A stretch of DNA of 64,000 bases from Candidatus Krumholzibacteriia bacterium (GCA_029932915.1 JAOZPE010000003.1:1-64000); one strand, 5' to 3'. Shown: positions 19,644 to 30,192, numbered from the stretch's first letter. Program-made: numbers and translations. The notes: generated from the letters alone by a model not told the origin.

Positions 19644-21710
19644 CTACTCCTTCCGATCGGGCAGATGATAGCGATTCTCGCCGAGGACCAGGGGCGCCTC
19701 CTGGACGGCGTGGACGATCTCCGAAGCCAGCTTCTCCAACTGCGGGCGGGGATCGTGGCCCGCGTGGGCCTCGGCCTCCGCATCGGCCAGGATCTCCAAT
19801 TGCTTCTCGACCATCTTGTCCACCTGGGGACCCGCCCTCTCCACCACCTGCAGCAGCAGGCGGCGGGTCTGGGCCAGGAAACGGTCGCGCCGCTCGTCGT
19901 CGCCGGCCCACGCCTCACGATACGCATTCAACGCCGCCTCGCGCGCCTCCATCAGGGGCAGGTAGTACCAACGCAGGTCGTCGAGCTGATGGAGGGCCCG
20001 CTGCAGATCCTCCCGGGCCGCCGCGTCGTCCGAGGAGAGCCGGGCATTCGCCTTCTCCACCTGCTCGTGCGCCGATTCCACTGCCTGACGCAGCGGGCTC
20101 AGCTCGGTGGCCTCCACCACCGGATGGGCCCGTGGATAGCTCTGCGGTTCGCTGGAACATCCAACGAGAAGGGTGACGGCAAACAGGGCCGCCACTGCAC
20201 TCCAGACGACGCGGTTGAACGCCAGCATGAACGAACTCCCCGTTGCAGCGCCTCTGCGTTGCGGCCGACCATAGCGCCAAAGCTCCGGCAGGAAAAGCGT
20301 GGCCAGACCGAGGATCTCCAGCCGGCCCGCGAGCATGCACAGGATGAGGATCCACGACGCCGCTTCCGGCAGATGGGCGAAGTTGTCGAAGGGCCCCACC
20401 GTTCCCAGGCCCGGTCCCACGTTGCCCAGGGTGGCCGCCACCGCGGTGATGGAAGTCGCGCCGTCCACCCCCAACACACTCAGGCCGAGGACGGAGATCG
20501 TGGCCAGTCCCAGGTAGGCCAGGAAGTAGAGTTGGACCGCCTCGACCTGTTCGGGCCGGATCACCCTCGTGCCCAGCCGCAACACGTGCACCAGATTGGG
20601 ATGCAGATGCCGCCGCACCTGCAGGAAGAGGCTCTTGGCGGTGACCTGGTAGCGCACGACCTTGATCGAACCGCTCGTGCTGGCGCTGCACCCTCCGACG
20701 AACATCAGCAGGATGAGCAACACCTGGGGCATCACCGGCCACAGCTCGAAGTCCTCGGTGGCGAATCCGGTGGTGGTGATGATGCTCACCACCTGGAAGG
20801 CTCCTCCGCGCAGGGCCTGGCCCACCGCCAGACCCTGGCGGACGACCAGATCGCCGGCGACGAGCACGGTCGAGACGGCCACGATCCCCATGAACAGCCG
20901 GATCTCCCCGTTCTTCAGATAGACGCGGGGGCTGCGCTCGAGGACGGCGCGCAGATGGGCGTAGAAGGACGTGGCCCCGGCCAGCATGAAGACCATGAGC
21001 ACGATCTCCGTGTAGAGATCGTCCCACGCACCGATGCTCAGCGAGCGGGTGGAGAAACCGCCGCCGGCGATGGCGGCGAAGGAGTGGCAGACCGCCTCGA
21101 AGAGATCCATCGGACCCAGCCACAGCAGGACGACCTGGATCGCGGTGAGAGCGGCGTAGATGGCCAGGTAGCTGCGGATGACCGCCGAGAAACGGGGCTG
21201 GGGCTGCGCCTCCAGGCTCAGAGGAGCCTCCGCGCCGTAGAGCATGCGGCTGCCCACCGTCCGGGGCAGCACCGCCAGCACCATCAGGATGATGCCGATG
21301 CCCCCCACCCAGTGGGTGAGCGAACGCCACAGGAGCAGACTGCGGGGCACTTCCTCGATCGCCGTCAGCATGGTGCTGCCGGTGGCGGTGAAACCGGAGA
21401 CACTCTCGAAGATCGCCGCAGTGAAGCGCGGCAAGGCGGCCCCCATCAGGTAGGGCAGGGCACCCAGCACACCAGCCCCGATCCAGGCCACCACCACCAC
21501 CAGATGACCCAGAGGGGGATCGACCCGCTCCGGCGAGCTTCCCAGCCACCGGGCCAGGCCGGCCAGGGCGATCATCAGGACGAGGATCTGCAGGTAGACC
21601 GGGGCGAGCCCGTCTCCCTCGGCCAGGGAGAGGGCGAGGCTGGGCAGGATCCCCACTCCCAGGAGGAAGGGAACCCCCGCCCACAGATGGAGGACTTGGC
21701 GCAACTTCAT
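19644..21710 (-). CDS. TrkH-type potassium transporter continuous in frame with a C-terminal lipoprotein-like helical domain
   Basis: TrkH signatures VSGFTATGSTML, LTHWVGGIGII, ITTTGFATEDF, FVGGCSASTSGSIKVVRY; no stop before MLAFNRVVWSAVAALFAVTLLVGCSSEPQS... (internal ATG at 20228 preceded by GGGGAG). Confidence 0.85.
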   Translation of the reverse strand: MKLRQVLHLWAGVPFLLGVGILPSLALSLAEGDGLAPVYLQILVLMIALAGLARWLGSSPERVDPPLGHLVVVVAWIGAGVLGALPYLMGAALPRFTAAIFESVSGFTATGSTMLTAIEEVPRSLLLWRSLTHWVGGIGIILMVLAVLPRTVGSRMLYGAEAPLSLEAQPQPRFSAVIRSYLAIYAALTAIQVVLLWLGPMDLFEAVCHSFAAIAGGGFSTRSLSIGAWDDLYTEIVLMVFMLAGATSFYAHLRAVLERSPRVYLKNGEIRLFMGIVAVSTVLVAGDLVVRQGLAVGQALRGGAFQVVSIITTTGFATEDFELWPVMPQVLLILLMFVGGCSASTSGSIKVVRYQVTAKSLFLQVRRHLHPNLVHVLRLGTRVIRPEQVEAVQLYFLAYLGLATISVLGLSVLGVDGATSITAVAATLGNVGPGLGTVGPFDNFAHLPEAASWILILCMLAGRLEILGLATLFLPELWRYGRPQRRGAATGSSFMLAFNRVVWSAVAALFAVTLLVGCSSEPQSYPRAHPVVEATELSPLRQAVESAHEQVEKANARLSSDDAAAREDLQRALHQLDDLRWYYLPLMEAREAALNAYREAWAGDDERRDRFLAQTRRLLLQVVERAGPQVDKMVEKQLEILADAEAEAHAGHDPRPQLEKLASEIVHAVQEAPLVLGENRYHLPDRKE

Positions 21711-22591
21711 GATCGCTGGCTCCGGCGGGCGATCGTCACCCGGGGACGTTCCGCCAGATCGCGCCGGCAGAGTACTCCCTCCCAGGGCCCACGGGCCAGA
21801 AGCTCTCCGATTTTCTCCTCCTGGGACTCGCCGTGTTCGAAGGCGAGCCATCCGCCTCCGACGAGGTGGCGTTCGGCGTGCCGGGACAACGCGCGAATGG
21901 CATCGAGACCGTCCTCCCCGGAGAACAATGCCTCGGGCGGATCGTGCTCGATCACCTCCGGCTGCAGGCGCTCGCGCTCGCCGAGGGCCACGTAGGGCGG
22001 GTTGGAGACCACCAGCCCACATCCCTCCCACCTTGCGGCGGCCTCCTCCAGGAAGGCGTCGCCCACGAGGAACTCCGCCCGGTCGGTCAGCCCCAATCGC
22101 TCGGCGTTGCGGCGGCTCAGCTCGACCGCCCGGGGTGAGAGGTCCCACCCGACGAGGCGCAGGTCCGGCCGTCGGTGCAGCAGCGAGAGTCCCACGCAAC
22201 CCACACCCACCCCGACCTCGACCACCAGAGCGCCCTCGGGCAGCGGCAAGCCGGCCGCCGCCTCGATGAGCACTTCGGTCTCCGGCCGGGGGATGAACAC
22301 ACCCTCGGCCACCTCGAAGTGCAGATCGTGAAGCTGGACCGAGCCCACCAGCAGTTGCAGGGGCTCGCGTCGTCCACGGCGGCGGATGAGTTCGCGGTAG
22401 CGATCGAGTTCGTCGGCCACGAGGGGGCGCTCGTGCTCCAGATAGAGATGGAGACGGTCCATGTCCAGGACGTGGGCGAGGAGGAGTTCGGCATCCAGGC
22501 GTGGCTGGGGAACACCCCGGTCGGCCAGGTACTCCGTGGAGACCCGGATGAGATCGAGCGGCGTCCAGCGGAGGAAACGTTCCGCCGTCAT
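21707..22591 (-). CDS. prmC: Peptide chain release factor N5-glutamine methyltransferase
   Basis: FIPRPETEVLIEAA...VVEVGVGVGCVGLSL...VVSNPPYVALGER; next to prfA. Confidence 0.94.
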   Translation of the reverse strand: MTAERFLRWTPLDLIRVSTEYLADRGVPQPRLDAELLLAHVLDMDRLHLYLEHERPLVADELDRYRELIRRRGRREPLQLLVGSVQLHDLHFEVAEGVFIPRPETEVLIEAAAGLPLPEGALVVEVGVGVGCVGLSLLHRRPDLRLVGWDLSPRAVELSRRNAERLGLTDRAEFLVGDAFLEEAAARWEGCGLVVSNPPYVALGERERLQPEVIEHDPPEALFSGEDGLDAIRALSRHAERHLVGGGWLAFEHGESQEEKIGELLARGPWEGVLCRRDLAERPRVTIARRSQRS

Positions 22592-22594
22592 GCC

Positions 22595-23665
22595 TCAGTC
22601 CCCCTGTTGCTCCAGCGCCTGCTGGCGGTAATGGAGGATCAAGTGATCGATCAGCTCGTCGAGGTCGCCGTCCATGACATCGGTGAGATTGTGGGCGGTG
22701 TAGTTGATGCGGTGATCGGTGACCCGCGACTGGGGAAAGTTGTAGGTGCGGATCTTGGCGCTGCGGTCCCCTCCGGCGACGGCGGCCTTGCGCTCGGCGG
22801 CGGTCGCCTCGTGCTGCTTCTGCTTCTCCATCTCGTACAGACGGGCCTGAAGCACCCGCATGGCCTTGGCCTTGTTCTTGTGCTGGCTCTTCTCGTCCTG
22901 GCAGGTCACCACCACCCCGGTGGGAAGGTGGGTGATCCGCACCGCACTGTCGGTGGTGTTGACGCTCTGTCCGCCCGGGCCGCTGCTGCGGTAGACGTCG
23001 ATCTTCAGATCGTTGGGATCGATCTGTACCTCGACCTCCTCGGCCTCGGGCAGGACGACCACGCTGCACGCGGAGGTGTGGATGCGGCCGCTGCTCTCGG
23101 TCGCCGGCACCCGTTGGACCCGATGGACCCCGCTCTCGTAGCGGAGCCTTCCGTACGCGCCCTCGCCCTGCAGCGAGAAGATGATCTCCTTGGTCGCCCC
23201 TCCTGCGGTGGCCGAGAACTCCAGGGCCTCCATCTTCCAACCCCTGCGCTCGGCGTAGCGTTGGTACATGCGGGCGATGTCCCCGGCGAAGAGCGCGGCC
23301 TCCTCGCCGCCGGTGCCGGCGCGGATCTCCACGATCGCGTCGCGCGAATCGTCCGGATCCTGCGGCAGCAGGAGCACTTCGAGCTCCTCCTCCATCTCCG
23401 GGATGCGGGCCTCCAGCTCCTCCAATTCCTCGCGGGCCAGCTCCCGCATCTGCGGATCGGTCTCCGTCCGCAGGAGTTCGCGGGCTCCCTCGAGTTCGTC
23501 CAGGGCGCTGAGGTAGGGCCGGCCCGCATCGGCGATCCTCTTCAGGTGCTTGTATTCGCGGCTGAGTTCACGATAGCGGACGCGATCGCCGACCAGGTGG
23601 GGATCGCCCAGGAGCTCTTCGACCTCGGCGAGGCGGGCGAGACGGGATTCCACGAGTTCACGCAT
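22595..23665 (-). CDS. prfA: Peptide chain release factor 1
   Basis: [28 protein letters not shown]...[25 protein letters not shown] (GGQ motif), PAT-type [14 protein letters not shown]. Confidence 0.96.
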   Translation of the reverse strand: MRELVESRLARLAEVEELLGDPHLVGDRVRYRELSREYKHLKRIADAGRPYLSALDELEGARELLRTETDPQMRELAREELEELEARIPEMEEELEVLLLPQDPDDSRDAIVEIRAGTGGEEAALFAGDIARMYQRYAERRGWKMEALEFSATAGGATKEIIFSLQGEGAYGRLRYESGVHRVQRVPATESSGRIHTSACSVVVLPEAEEVEVQIDPNDLKIDVYRSSGPGGQSVNTTDSAVRITHLPTGVVVTCQDEKSQHKNKAKAMRVLQARLYEMEKQKQHEATAAERKAAVAGGDRSAKIRTYNFPQSRVTDHRINYTAHNLTDVMDGDLDELIDHLILHYRQQALEQQGD

Positions 23666-23683
23666 GACGATGGGGCCGCAGCA

Positions 23684-24643
23684 CTAGCTGGACGTGCCGG
23701 CAAGCTGGAGGTAGGTCTCTTCGGCGAAATCGATGGCTTCCTCCTCGAGCACGGCGGCCAGGGCGGCCATGGCCACCTCGACCTGCTCGTCGCTGGGTTC
23801 GCGCGTGGTGATCCTCTGCAACCACAGACCGGGTTGGATCAGGGGCCGGATCCACCAGCGATCCTGGAATCGACCGCTGAGCTTGATCACCTCGTACGCG
23901 ATCCCGCCGATGAGGGGAATGAAGGCCAGACGCTCCAGACGGTCGCCGATGGACTCGGGCCGTCCGAGGGTCAGGAACACCAGGATGCTCACCACCATCA
24001 CGAAGAAGAGGAAACTGGTGCCGCACCGGGGGTGGAAGGTGGTGAAGCGATGGGCGGACTCGGGCCTCAGGGGAAGACCGTGTTCGAAGACGTGGATGCT
24101 CTTGTGTTCGGCCCCATGGTACTGGAAGACCCGCTGGATGTCCTTCATCCTCGAGATCAACAGCAGATAGCCCAGGAACAGGGCCAGGCGCAGAGCGCCG
24201 TCCAGGAGGTTGAAGGCCAGGCCGCTTCGGGCGCCCAGCAGATCGGCCAGGACCAGGGGCAGGTAGAAGAACAGGGCCAGACCCAGGATGAGGGTCACCC
24301 CCAGTGTCCCCCACAGGACGAGGCGCTCGCGGAGCGAGACCTCCCGGTCCTCGACCGCCTCCTCGTGGACCGCCTGCTCGGCCGAGTACATCAGACTCCT
24401 CAGACCCAGGGCCATCGTCTCGATCAGGACGATGGCGCCCCGCAGCAGCGGCAGGTTCAACAGGGGATGGCGGCGGACCACACTGACGAAGGGCAGGCGG
24501 CGGACGACGATGCCTCCGTCGGGGGTGCGCACCGCGGTGGCCACACCCGAGAGTCCGCGCATCATGACCCCCTCGATCACCGCCTGGCCGCCGACGGCCA
24601 GGTCGAGGGTACGGGGGTCGAAGCGCCGGGGTGATGGGGCCAT
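23684..24643 (-). CDS. DUF1385 domain-containing membrane protein
   Basis: VGGQAVIEGVMMRGLSGVATAVRTPDG...YHGAEHKSIHVFEHGLPL...HPRCGTSFLFFVMVVSI. Confidence 0.88.
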   Translation of the reverse strand: MAPSPRRFDPRTLDLAVGGQAVIEGVMMRGLSGVATAVRTPDGGIVVRRLPFVSVVRRHPLLNLPLLRGAIVLIETMALGLRSLMYSAEQAVHEEAVEDREVSLRERLVLWGTLGVTLILGLALFFYLPLVLADLLGARSGLAFNLLDGALRLALFLGYLLLISRMKDIQRVFQYHGAEHKSIHVFEHGLPLRPESAHRFTTFHPRCGTSFLFFVMVVSILVFLTLGRPESIGDRLERLAFIPLIGGIAYEVIKLSGRFQDRWWIRPLIQPGLWLQRITTREPSDEQVEVAMAALAAVLEEEAIDFAEETYLQLAGTSS

Positions 24644-24711
24644 GGGCTCTCAGGGCCGACGACGGTTCCCTTCCCACGGAAGGCAGGGCCGGCCGGCGCG
24701 GGGTGGGAAAG

Positions 24712-24927
24712 CTACTTCGAAGCCTTGTTCTTCTCGTAGCGGCGCTTGAACCGCTCGACGCGGCCCGCGGTGTCCACGATCTTCTGCTGCCCGGTATAGA
24801 AGGGATGGCAGGCCGAGCAGATCTCCACCCGGATTTCCGGGCCCGCGGTGCTTCGCGTCTCCACCACGTTGCCACACAGGCAGATGATCTTGGTGTCGAC
24901 GTACTGGGGATGGATTTGCGACTTCAT
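24712..24927 (-). CDS. rpmE: 50S ribosomal protein L31 (zinc-binding form)
   Basis: [64 protein letters not shown]. Confidence 0.95.
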   Translation of the reverse strand: MKSQIHPQYVDTKIICLCGNVVETRSTAGPEIRVEICSACHPFYTGQQKIVDTAGRVERFKRRYEKNKASK

Positions 24928-24973
24928 GGCTCGGTTCCTCAGTTGAGGCGCTGTGGGGCGCCGCTGCGGGTTG

Positions 24974-24994
24974 CACCCGCCGGCATGGCGGGTG
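24974..24994 (-). other. Hairpin in the rpmE 5' leader
   Basis: CACCCGCC-GGCAT-GGCGGGTG perfect stem about 47 nt upstream of the rpmE start. Confidence 0.6.
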
Positions 24995-25108
24995 GGACGC
25001 AGGCGTGAAAAAATAGCACAGGCCCGCTTCTCGCGCAAATGGCGGCTTTCCGGGGCCTTTTTCCGCCGCGGAGCGGCGCCGGAGGGCCTTCCCCCGGGCC
25101 GGGCCGGC

Positions 25109-26569
25109 TCAGGCGTTCATCGACTCGAGGAACTGATGGTTGCTCTCGGTCTTGGACAGCTTGTCCAGGAGGAATTCCATGGCCTCCTGGGGCGAGCGGT
25201 CGTTGAGGAACTTCCTCAACACCCAGACCTTGTTCAGCTCCTTGGGATCCATCAGCAGCTCTTCCTTGCGGGTCCCGCTCTTGAAGATGTCGATGGCGGG
25301 GAAGATCCGCCGGTCGCTCAGCTTCCGGTCCAGGACGAGCTCCATGTTCCCCGTTCCCTTGAACTCCTCGAAGATGACCTCGTCCATGCGGCTGCCGGTC
25401 TCGATCAGGGCGGTGGCGATGATGGTGAGACTGCCCCCCTCCTCGATGTTCCGCGCCGCGCCGAAGAAGCGCTTGGGGCGCTGCAGGGCGTTCGCGTCGA
25501 CACCGCCGGAGAGGATCTTGCCGCTGTGCGGGACCACCGTGTTGTGGGCACGCGCGAGCCGGGTGATCGAGTCAAGCAGGATGACCACGTCATGGCCGTG
25601 CTCGACCAGACGCTTGGCCTTCTTGATGACCATCGCCGCCACCTGCACGTGCCGCTCGGCCGGTTCGTCGAAGGTGGAGGAGACGACCTCGCCATCGACG
25701 GTGCGCTGCATGTCGGTGACTTCCTCGGGCCGCTCGTCGATCAACAGGACGATGAGGATGACCTCGGGATGGTTGGCGGCGATGCTGTTCGCGAGCTTCT
25801 GCAACAACACCGTCTTGCCCGTCCGCGGAGGCGCCACGATGAGTCCGCGCTGGCCCTTGCCGATGGGACAGAGCAGATCGACCACCCGCATGCTCAGGTC
25901 GTTGTTGCCCACGACCCACTCGCCGTTCTCGTCGCGGTGATCGCTCAGGCGCAGCCATTCGTCCGGATACAGCGGAGTCAGGTTGTCGAAGAGCGGCTTC
26001 TGCTTCGAGACGTCGGGATTCTCGAAGTTCACCGCCTCCACCTTCAGCAGGGCGAAGTAGCGTTCGCTGTCCTTGGGAGGTCGCACCTGGCCGCTGATGG
26101 TGTCGCCGGTCCGTAGATCGAATTTCTTGATCTGCGAGGGCGACAGGTAGATGTCGTCCGGTCCGGGCAGGTAGTTGTAGTCCGGGGAACGAAGGAAGCC
26201 GTAGCCCTCGGCCAGGACCTGCAGGACCCCCTCGGCGAAGATCAAACCCTTCCGCTCGGCCTGCCCTTCGAGGAGCTTGAAGATGAGTTCCTGTTTGCGC
26301 AGGTGGGCGACACCCTCGATGCCGAACTCACGGGCGAGTTCCATCAGCTCCTGGATGTTCTTCTGTTTCAGGTCGCCGATGTTCAACTGGGGCAACGAGC
26401 TGTCGACCGATTCGACCTGTTCGTCGCCGTTGTCCTCGACTGCAGGCTCGACGGCCTCAGGGGACTCGGGCGGAGCGGAGGGGAGCTTCCGCGCCATGCG
26501 GGCGTCGGAAGTCTTCTTTCGGACTGTGCGTCGTTTCAAAGGACTCAAGTTACCTGGAGACGGCTGCAA
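25109..26569 (-). CDS. rho: Transcription termination factor Rho
   Basis: [25 protein letters not shown]...[26 protein letters not shown]...[14 protein letters not shown]...[58 protein letters not shown]. Confidence 0.96.
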   Translation of the reverse strand: MQPSPGNLSPLKRRTVRKKTSDARMARKLPSAPPESPEAVEPAVEDNGDEQVESVDSSLPQLNIGDLKQKNIQELMELAREFGIEGVAHLRKQELIFKLLEGQAERKGLIFAEGVLQVLAEGYGFLRSPDYNYLPGPDDIYLSPSQIKKFDLRTGDTISGQVRPPKDSERYFALLKVEAVNFENPDVSKQKPLFDNLTPLYPDEWLRLSDHRDENGEWVVGNNDLSMRVVDLLCPIGKGQRGLIVAPPRTGKTVLLQKLANSIAANHPEVILIVLLIDERPEEVTDMQRTVDGEVVSSTFDEPAERHVQVAAMVIKKAKRLVEHGHDVVILLDSITRLARAHNTVVPHSGKILSGGVDANALQRPKRFFGAARNIEEGGSLTIIATALIETGSRMDEVIFEEFKGTGNMELVLDRKLSDRRIFPAIDIFKSGTRKEELLMDPKELNKVWVLRKFLNDRSPQEAMEFLLDKLSKTESNHQFLESMNA

Positions 26570-26653
26570 TCCCCCACAGGGGAAAGCCCGTCGGGCTGGA
26601 CGTTCAGATGGCGCCCGGGCGACTCATTCCGCTCCGGACTGAAGGTCGGCCGG

Positions 26654-26690
26654 GCGCGGGAAGGCTTGTCCCGTGGGGCAAGTCCCGCGC
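26654..26690. terminator. Long imperfect hairpin between the TPR gene stop and rho
   Basis: GCGCGGGA...CTTG/CAAG...TCCCGCGC paired arms at 26654-26661 and 26683-26690; no T-tract. Confidence 0.4.
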
Positions 26691-26709
26691 CAGCGGCCCA
26701 CCGAGGGGG

Positions 26710-27900
26710 TCAGTTGTTGGCGTCACGCAGCTCGGAGAACTTCGCGCACGCGGTTTCCGATTCGCTCTGGCGGCCCATACGGCTCAACGAACGGCACTGG
26801 ATCTGCCAGCCGTTGAGGTTCTCCGGATCGAGGTCGACCACCTTCTTCGCGTATTCGAGAGCCTTCTCGTACTTCTCGAGCTGGAACCAGGAGACGGCGA
26901 TGCGGTCGTAGAAGTCGAGGCGCTCGACATCGGTCTTTGCCACATCGAGAGCCATGGTGAAGGCATCGATGGCCTTCTCGTACTCGTCGGCCATGAAGTA
27001 GGCCCGTGCACACTCCGAGTAGACGTAGTCGTAGCGGCCGTCCTCGTTGATCACCGGGGCCATCTCGATCTGGTCGATCGCCCTCTGGTAGAAGGCGGCC
27101 GCACCGGCGTAGTCCCCCTGCTCCTTCTGCGAGCGGGCCAGGTTCAGCATGAGGCCGATATCGTCGGGATTCTCCTCCAGCAACTGCTCGTAGAGGGCCC
27201 GGGCCTCGCTGCCCCGGTCGAGCATGCGGTACAGAGCGGCCTTCACTTCGACGAAGGTCCGTTTGGTATCGGGATCCTTCACGTCGGGCATGGTCTTGTC
27301 GATCCTGGTCAGCAGGTCCTCGGCCTCCTCGGTGGCCTTGGCCAGGGCCGTCGAATCGCCGCTGGTCTGGGCGGTTCGGAATTCCCCGCTGAGCTTGTCG
27401 TACTTGAGCTGCACGATGTTCAGCTCGGCGCGGGGACCGTTCTCCCCGTGGGGATCGATCTGATAGGCCAGCTCGTAGTATTCCAGGGCCGCGTCGCTGT
27501 CGCCGGCCCGCAACAGCTTGGCTCCCTCGTTGAAGACGCGCGCGAAGTTGGAGGAGATGTTCAGGTCCGCGTCGTCGGCCCACGCTGCCGAGTCGATCTG
27601 CGCCGCCTTCAGGTAGTGCTCGGTGGCGGCCACGAACTTCACCCGGGCCGAATCCATCTGACCATCGGCCAGATGCTTCTTGGCCATCTCGCTGAGGGTA
27701 TACGCCAACTGGAAGTGGGCTTCCCCGTTGTCGGGCTCATCGTGCAGCGCAACCCGGTAGCACGCCTCCGCCTTGGGCAACATTCCCTGATCGAGGTAGA
27801 TGTTTCCCGAATTCACGAAGGGATGCTTGCAGCCATAGATACCGGCAAGCAGGGCCAGGCTCAACACGACCAGAATCTTCCAACTCATACGCATGCGCAT
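26710..27900 (-). CDS. TPR-repeat lipoprotein
   Basis: Lipobox signal ILVVLSLALLAGIYGC; repeated TPR-like helices (DNGEAHFQLAYTLSEMAKK, YEKALEYAKKVVDLDPENLNGW). Confidence 0.8.
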   Translation of the reverse strand: MRMRMSWKILVVLSLALLAGIYGCKHPFVNSGNIYLDQGMLPKAEACYRVALHDEPDNGEAHFQLAYTLSEMAKKHLADGQMDSARVKFVAATEHYLKAAQIDSAAWADDADLNISSNFARVFNEGAKLLRAGDSDAALEYYELAYQIDPHGENGPRAELNIVQLKYDKLSGEFRTAQTSGDSTALAKATEEAEDLLTRIDKTMPDVKDPDTKRTFVEVKAALYRMLDRGSEARALYEQLLEENPDDIGLMLNLARSQKEQGDYAGAAAFYQRAIDQIEMAPVINEDGRYDYVYSECARAYFMADEYEKAIDAFTMALDVAKTDVERLDFYDRIAVSWFQLEKYEKALEYAKKVVDLDPENLNGWQIQCRSLSRMGRQSESETACAKFSELRDANN

Positions 27901-27968
27901 TACTCCCGGTCGAAGGAAGAGGTCTCCTCGTCGAGACCGCGGTTCTTCAAGCTAAGGAAGGTCTTCAT
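27900..27968 (-). CDS. Candidate 22-aa upstream small ORF coupled (TAATG) to the TPR lipoprotein gene
   Basis: ATG..TAA reads MKTFLSLKNRGLDEETSSFDRE; its TAA overlaps the downstream ATG. Confidence 0.3.
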   Translation of the reverse strand: MKTFLSLKNRGLDEETSSFDRE

Positions 27969-28113
27969 CCTACGTGCGCCCGGTGGACGGATCCACAGCG
28001 GTGCCTCAGTTGCGTTGGAAAGCGATAGCTTGGAGAAGAAGAGATGGGTGAGGCGCTTCACCGGTCGGGTTTCCCGGCGGATACCGACCGGGAATTCCCC
28101 ACCAGTGGAATAA

Positions 28114-28143
28114 GATATAGTCCTTCGGGGGGCTGCCTGTCAA
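28114..28143 (-). promoter_or_regulatory. Candidate sigma70 promoter for the TPR lipoprotein gene
   Basis: TTGACA - 18 nt - TATATC on the minus strand. Confidence 0.55.
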
Positions 28144-28158
28144 CTCCTCCGGCCCCTC

Positions 28159-30186
28159 TCAGAGCAGTTGCTGGGGATCGACATCCAAGGTGATCTCCAC
28201 CTTCCGCGAGGACCCGTGGCGGTGTGCGGTCTCCTCGAGCAGTCCGGTGACGGCGGCCTTCCCCCCGGCGCTGAGGCTTCCCTTGAGCAGGATCTGGCCC
28301 CGCCAGCGGCGCTGCAGACGCGGAAGAGCGGCGCGCGCCGGCCCGAGGATCTCCACTCCGCTGCCGCGCAACAGCCGGCGCAGACCAGCGGCGAGATCGC
28401 CCAGCACTTCGTCCAGGAGCGCCTCGCTGGAGGCGGCGGCCAGGACCGCGCTGAGGCGGCGGAAAGGTGGATACCGGAGCTGCCGGCGCTGCTCGAGTTC
28501 CTCGTCGAGGAAACCCAGGACGTCGTGATGCACCACCCGGCGGAGGACCCGGTGCTCGGGGTCGTGCGACTGGAGGATGACCCTTCCCGGCGAGACCCTT
28601 CCACTGCGTCCGGCCACCTGGATCAACAACTGGAAGGCCCGCTCGTGCGCCCTCAGGTCGGGGAAGTGCAGTCCCGCATCGGCCGAGATCACCCCCACCA
28701 CCGTCACCCGGGGGAAATGCAGCCCCTTGGCCACCATCTGCGTGCCCAGGAGGATGTCGGCCTCACCCCGGCCGAAGCGCTCGAGCAGCCGATGGTGGGA
28801 ACGCTTCGTCGTGGTGGTGTCATGGTCCAGGCGCAGGATCCGCGCCTGCGGGAAACGGCTGGTCAGGGCCAGTTCCACCCGCTGCGTCCCGATGCCCCGC
28901 GGTCGCAGCACCTTCTCCCCGCACTCGCTGCAGATCCGGGGCCTGGGCATGTGGAAGCCGCAGTAGTGGCAGCGCAACTGGTCACCCGCCAGATGCCAGA
29001 TCAGGGAGATGTCGCAGTGGGGACAGGTCTCCACGTGTCCGCAGGCGTGACACTGGAGGAAACGGGCGTAACCCCGCCGGTTGTGGAAGACGATGACCTG
29101 CTCGTCGCGGCCGAGAGCCTCCTCGATGGCCTCCTCCAGGGGCGGACTGAGGATCTGCAGACCCGAGCCCACCCGTTCGCGCAGGTCGACGATCTCGACG
29201 CGGGGCAGCTCGTCGGCTCCGATGCGGGTGGGGAGCGTGAGCAGCTCGAACTTCCCCTCGCGCGCGTTGTGGTAGCTCTCCAGGCTCGGGGTGGCCGAAC
29301 CCAGGATCACCGGGATGCCCTCCCTCCTTCCCCGCATGAGTGCCACGTCGCGGGCGTGGTAGCGGGGCCGCGCATCGGACTTGTAGCTGGGGTCGTGTTC
29401 CTCGTCGACGACGATCAGTCCCAGCTGCTTCATCGGCAAGAAGACCGCACTGCGCGGTCCCACCACGATGGGAAGCCGCCCTTCGGCCGCCGCCTCCCAC
29501 ACCGCGCAGCGTTCCCCCTGGCTGAGCCGGCTGTGGTAGGGCGCCACCCGGCCGGGGAAACGCCGTTGCAGACGCTGGAGGGTCTGCGGCGTCAAGGAGA
29601 TCTCCGGAAGCAGGACCAGGGCGCTGCGGCCCTGCTCGAGGACGTGCGCGATGGCCTGCAGATACACCTCGGTCTTCCCGCTGCCGGTGACCCCGTGCAG
29701 GAGGAATCCGACGTGCCGCTGCTCGGAGAGGACCGCATCGATCCGCGCCAGGGCCTTCTCCTGGTCCGGCAAGAGGATCTGCGGATCGCTCGGCGGTTCC
29801 TCGTCGCCGTCCCACGGCCGACGGCGCGCGCGGGTTCCCGGGCGCGGCGGCAGCAGCAGGGCCACAGCCTCTCCCAGCGAGCAGGCGTAGTAGGCAGCGA
29901 CCCAGCGGGCGAGTTCCAGGGCGGTGGGATCGAGGCGATAGGGAGCGGGCAGGAGCTCGGCGATCTCCTTGAGACCCTTCACATCGGGAACCCGGTCTCC
30001 GATCCCGGTGACCACGCCGATGCGCTCGCGGCGGCCGAAGGGCACACGGACGACCGCACCCACCTGGAGCGTCTCGGCCCATTGCGCCCCCACCCGGTAG
30101 CTGAAGGTGCGGGGCACGGGAACGCCCAGAGCCACCTCGCAGTACAGGGGCCGGGTCTCGGCAGCGCTCCCATTCTCCTGGCTCAT
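28159..30186 (-). CDS. priA: Primosomal protein N' (PriA)
   Basis: LLHGVTGSGKTEVYLQAI...GPRSAVFLPMKQLGLIVVDEEHDPSYKSDARPRYHARDVALMR...CHACGHVETCPHCDISL...CHYCG. Confidence 0.95.
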   Translation of the reverse strand: MSQENGSAAETRPLYCEVALGVPVPRTFSYRVGAQWAETLQVGAVVRVPFGRRERIGVVTGIGDRVPDVKGLKEIAELLPAPYRLDPTALELARWVAAYYACSLGEAVALLLPPRPGTRARRRPWDGDEEPPSDPQILLPDQEKALARIDAVLSEQRHVGFLLHGVTGSGKTEVYLQAIAHVLEQGRSALVLLPEISLTPQTLQRLQRRFPGRVAPYHSRLSQGERCAVWEAAAEGRLPIVVGPRSAVFLPMKQLGLIVVDEEHDPSYKSDARPRYHARDVALMRGRREGIPVILGSATPSLESYHNAREGKFELLTLPTRIGADELPRVEIVDLRERVGSGLQILSPPLEEAIEEALGRDEQVIVFHNRRGYARFLQCHACGHVETCPHCDISLIWHLAGDQLRCHYCGFHMPRPRICSECGEKVLRPRGIGTQRVELALTSRFPQARILRLDHDTTTTKRSHHRLLERFGRGEADILLGTQMVAKGLHFPRVTVVGVISADAGLHFPDLRAHERAFQLLIQVAGRSGRVSPGRVILQSHDPEHRVLRRVVHHDVLGFLDEELEQRRQLRYPPFRRLSAVLAAASSEALLDEVLGDLAAGLRRLLRGSGVEILGPARAALPRLQRRWRGQILLKGSLSAGGKAAVTGLLEETAHRHGSSRKVEITLDVDPQQLL

Positions 30187-30192
30187 GCCGGC

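Noticed and set aside
21711-23240. N-terminal half of the 1198-aa ORF ending in TrkH
   Set aside because: This part is an out-of-frame reading of prfA and prmC; the real TrkH start is the ATG at 21710 overlapping prmC.
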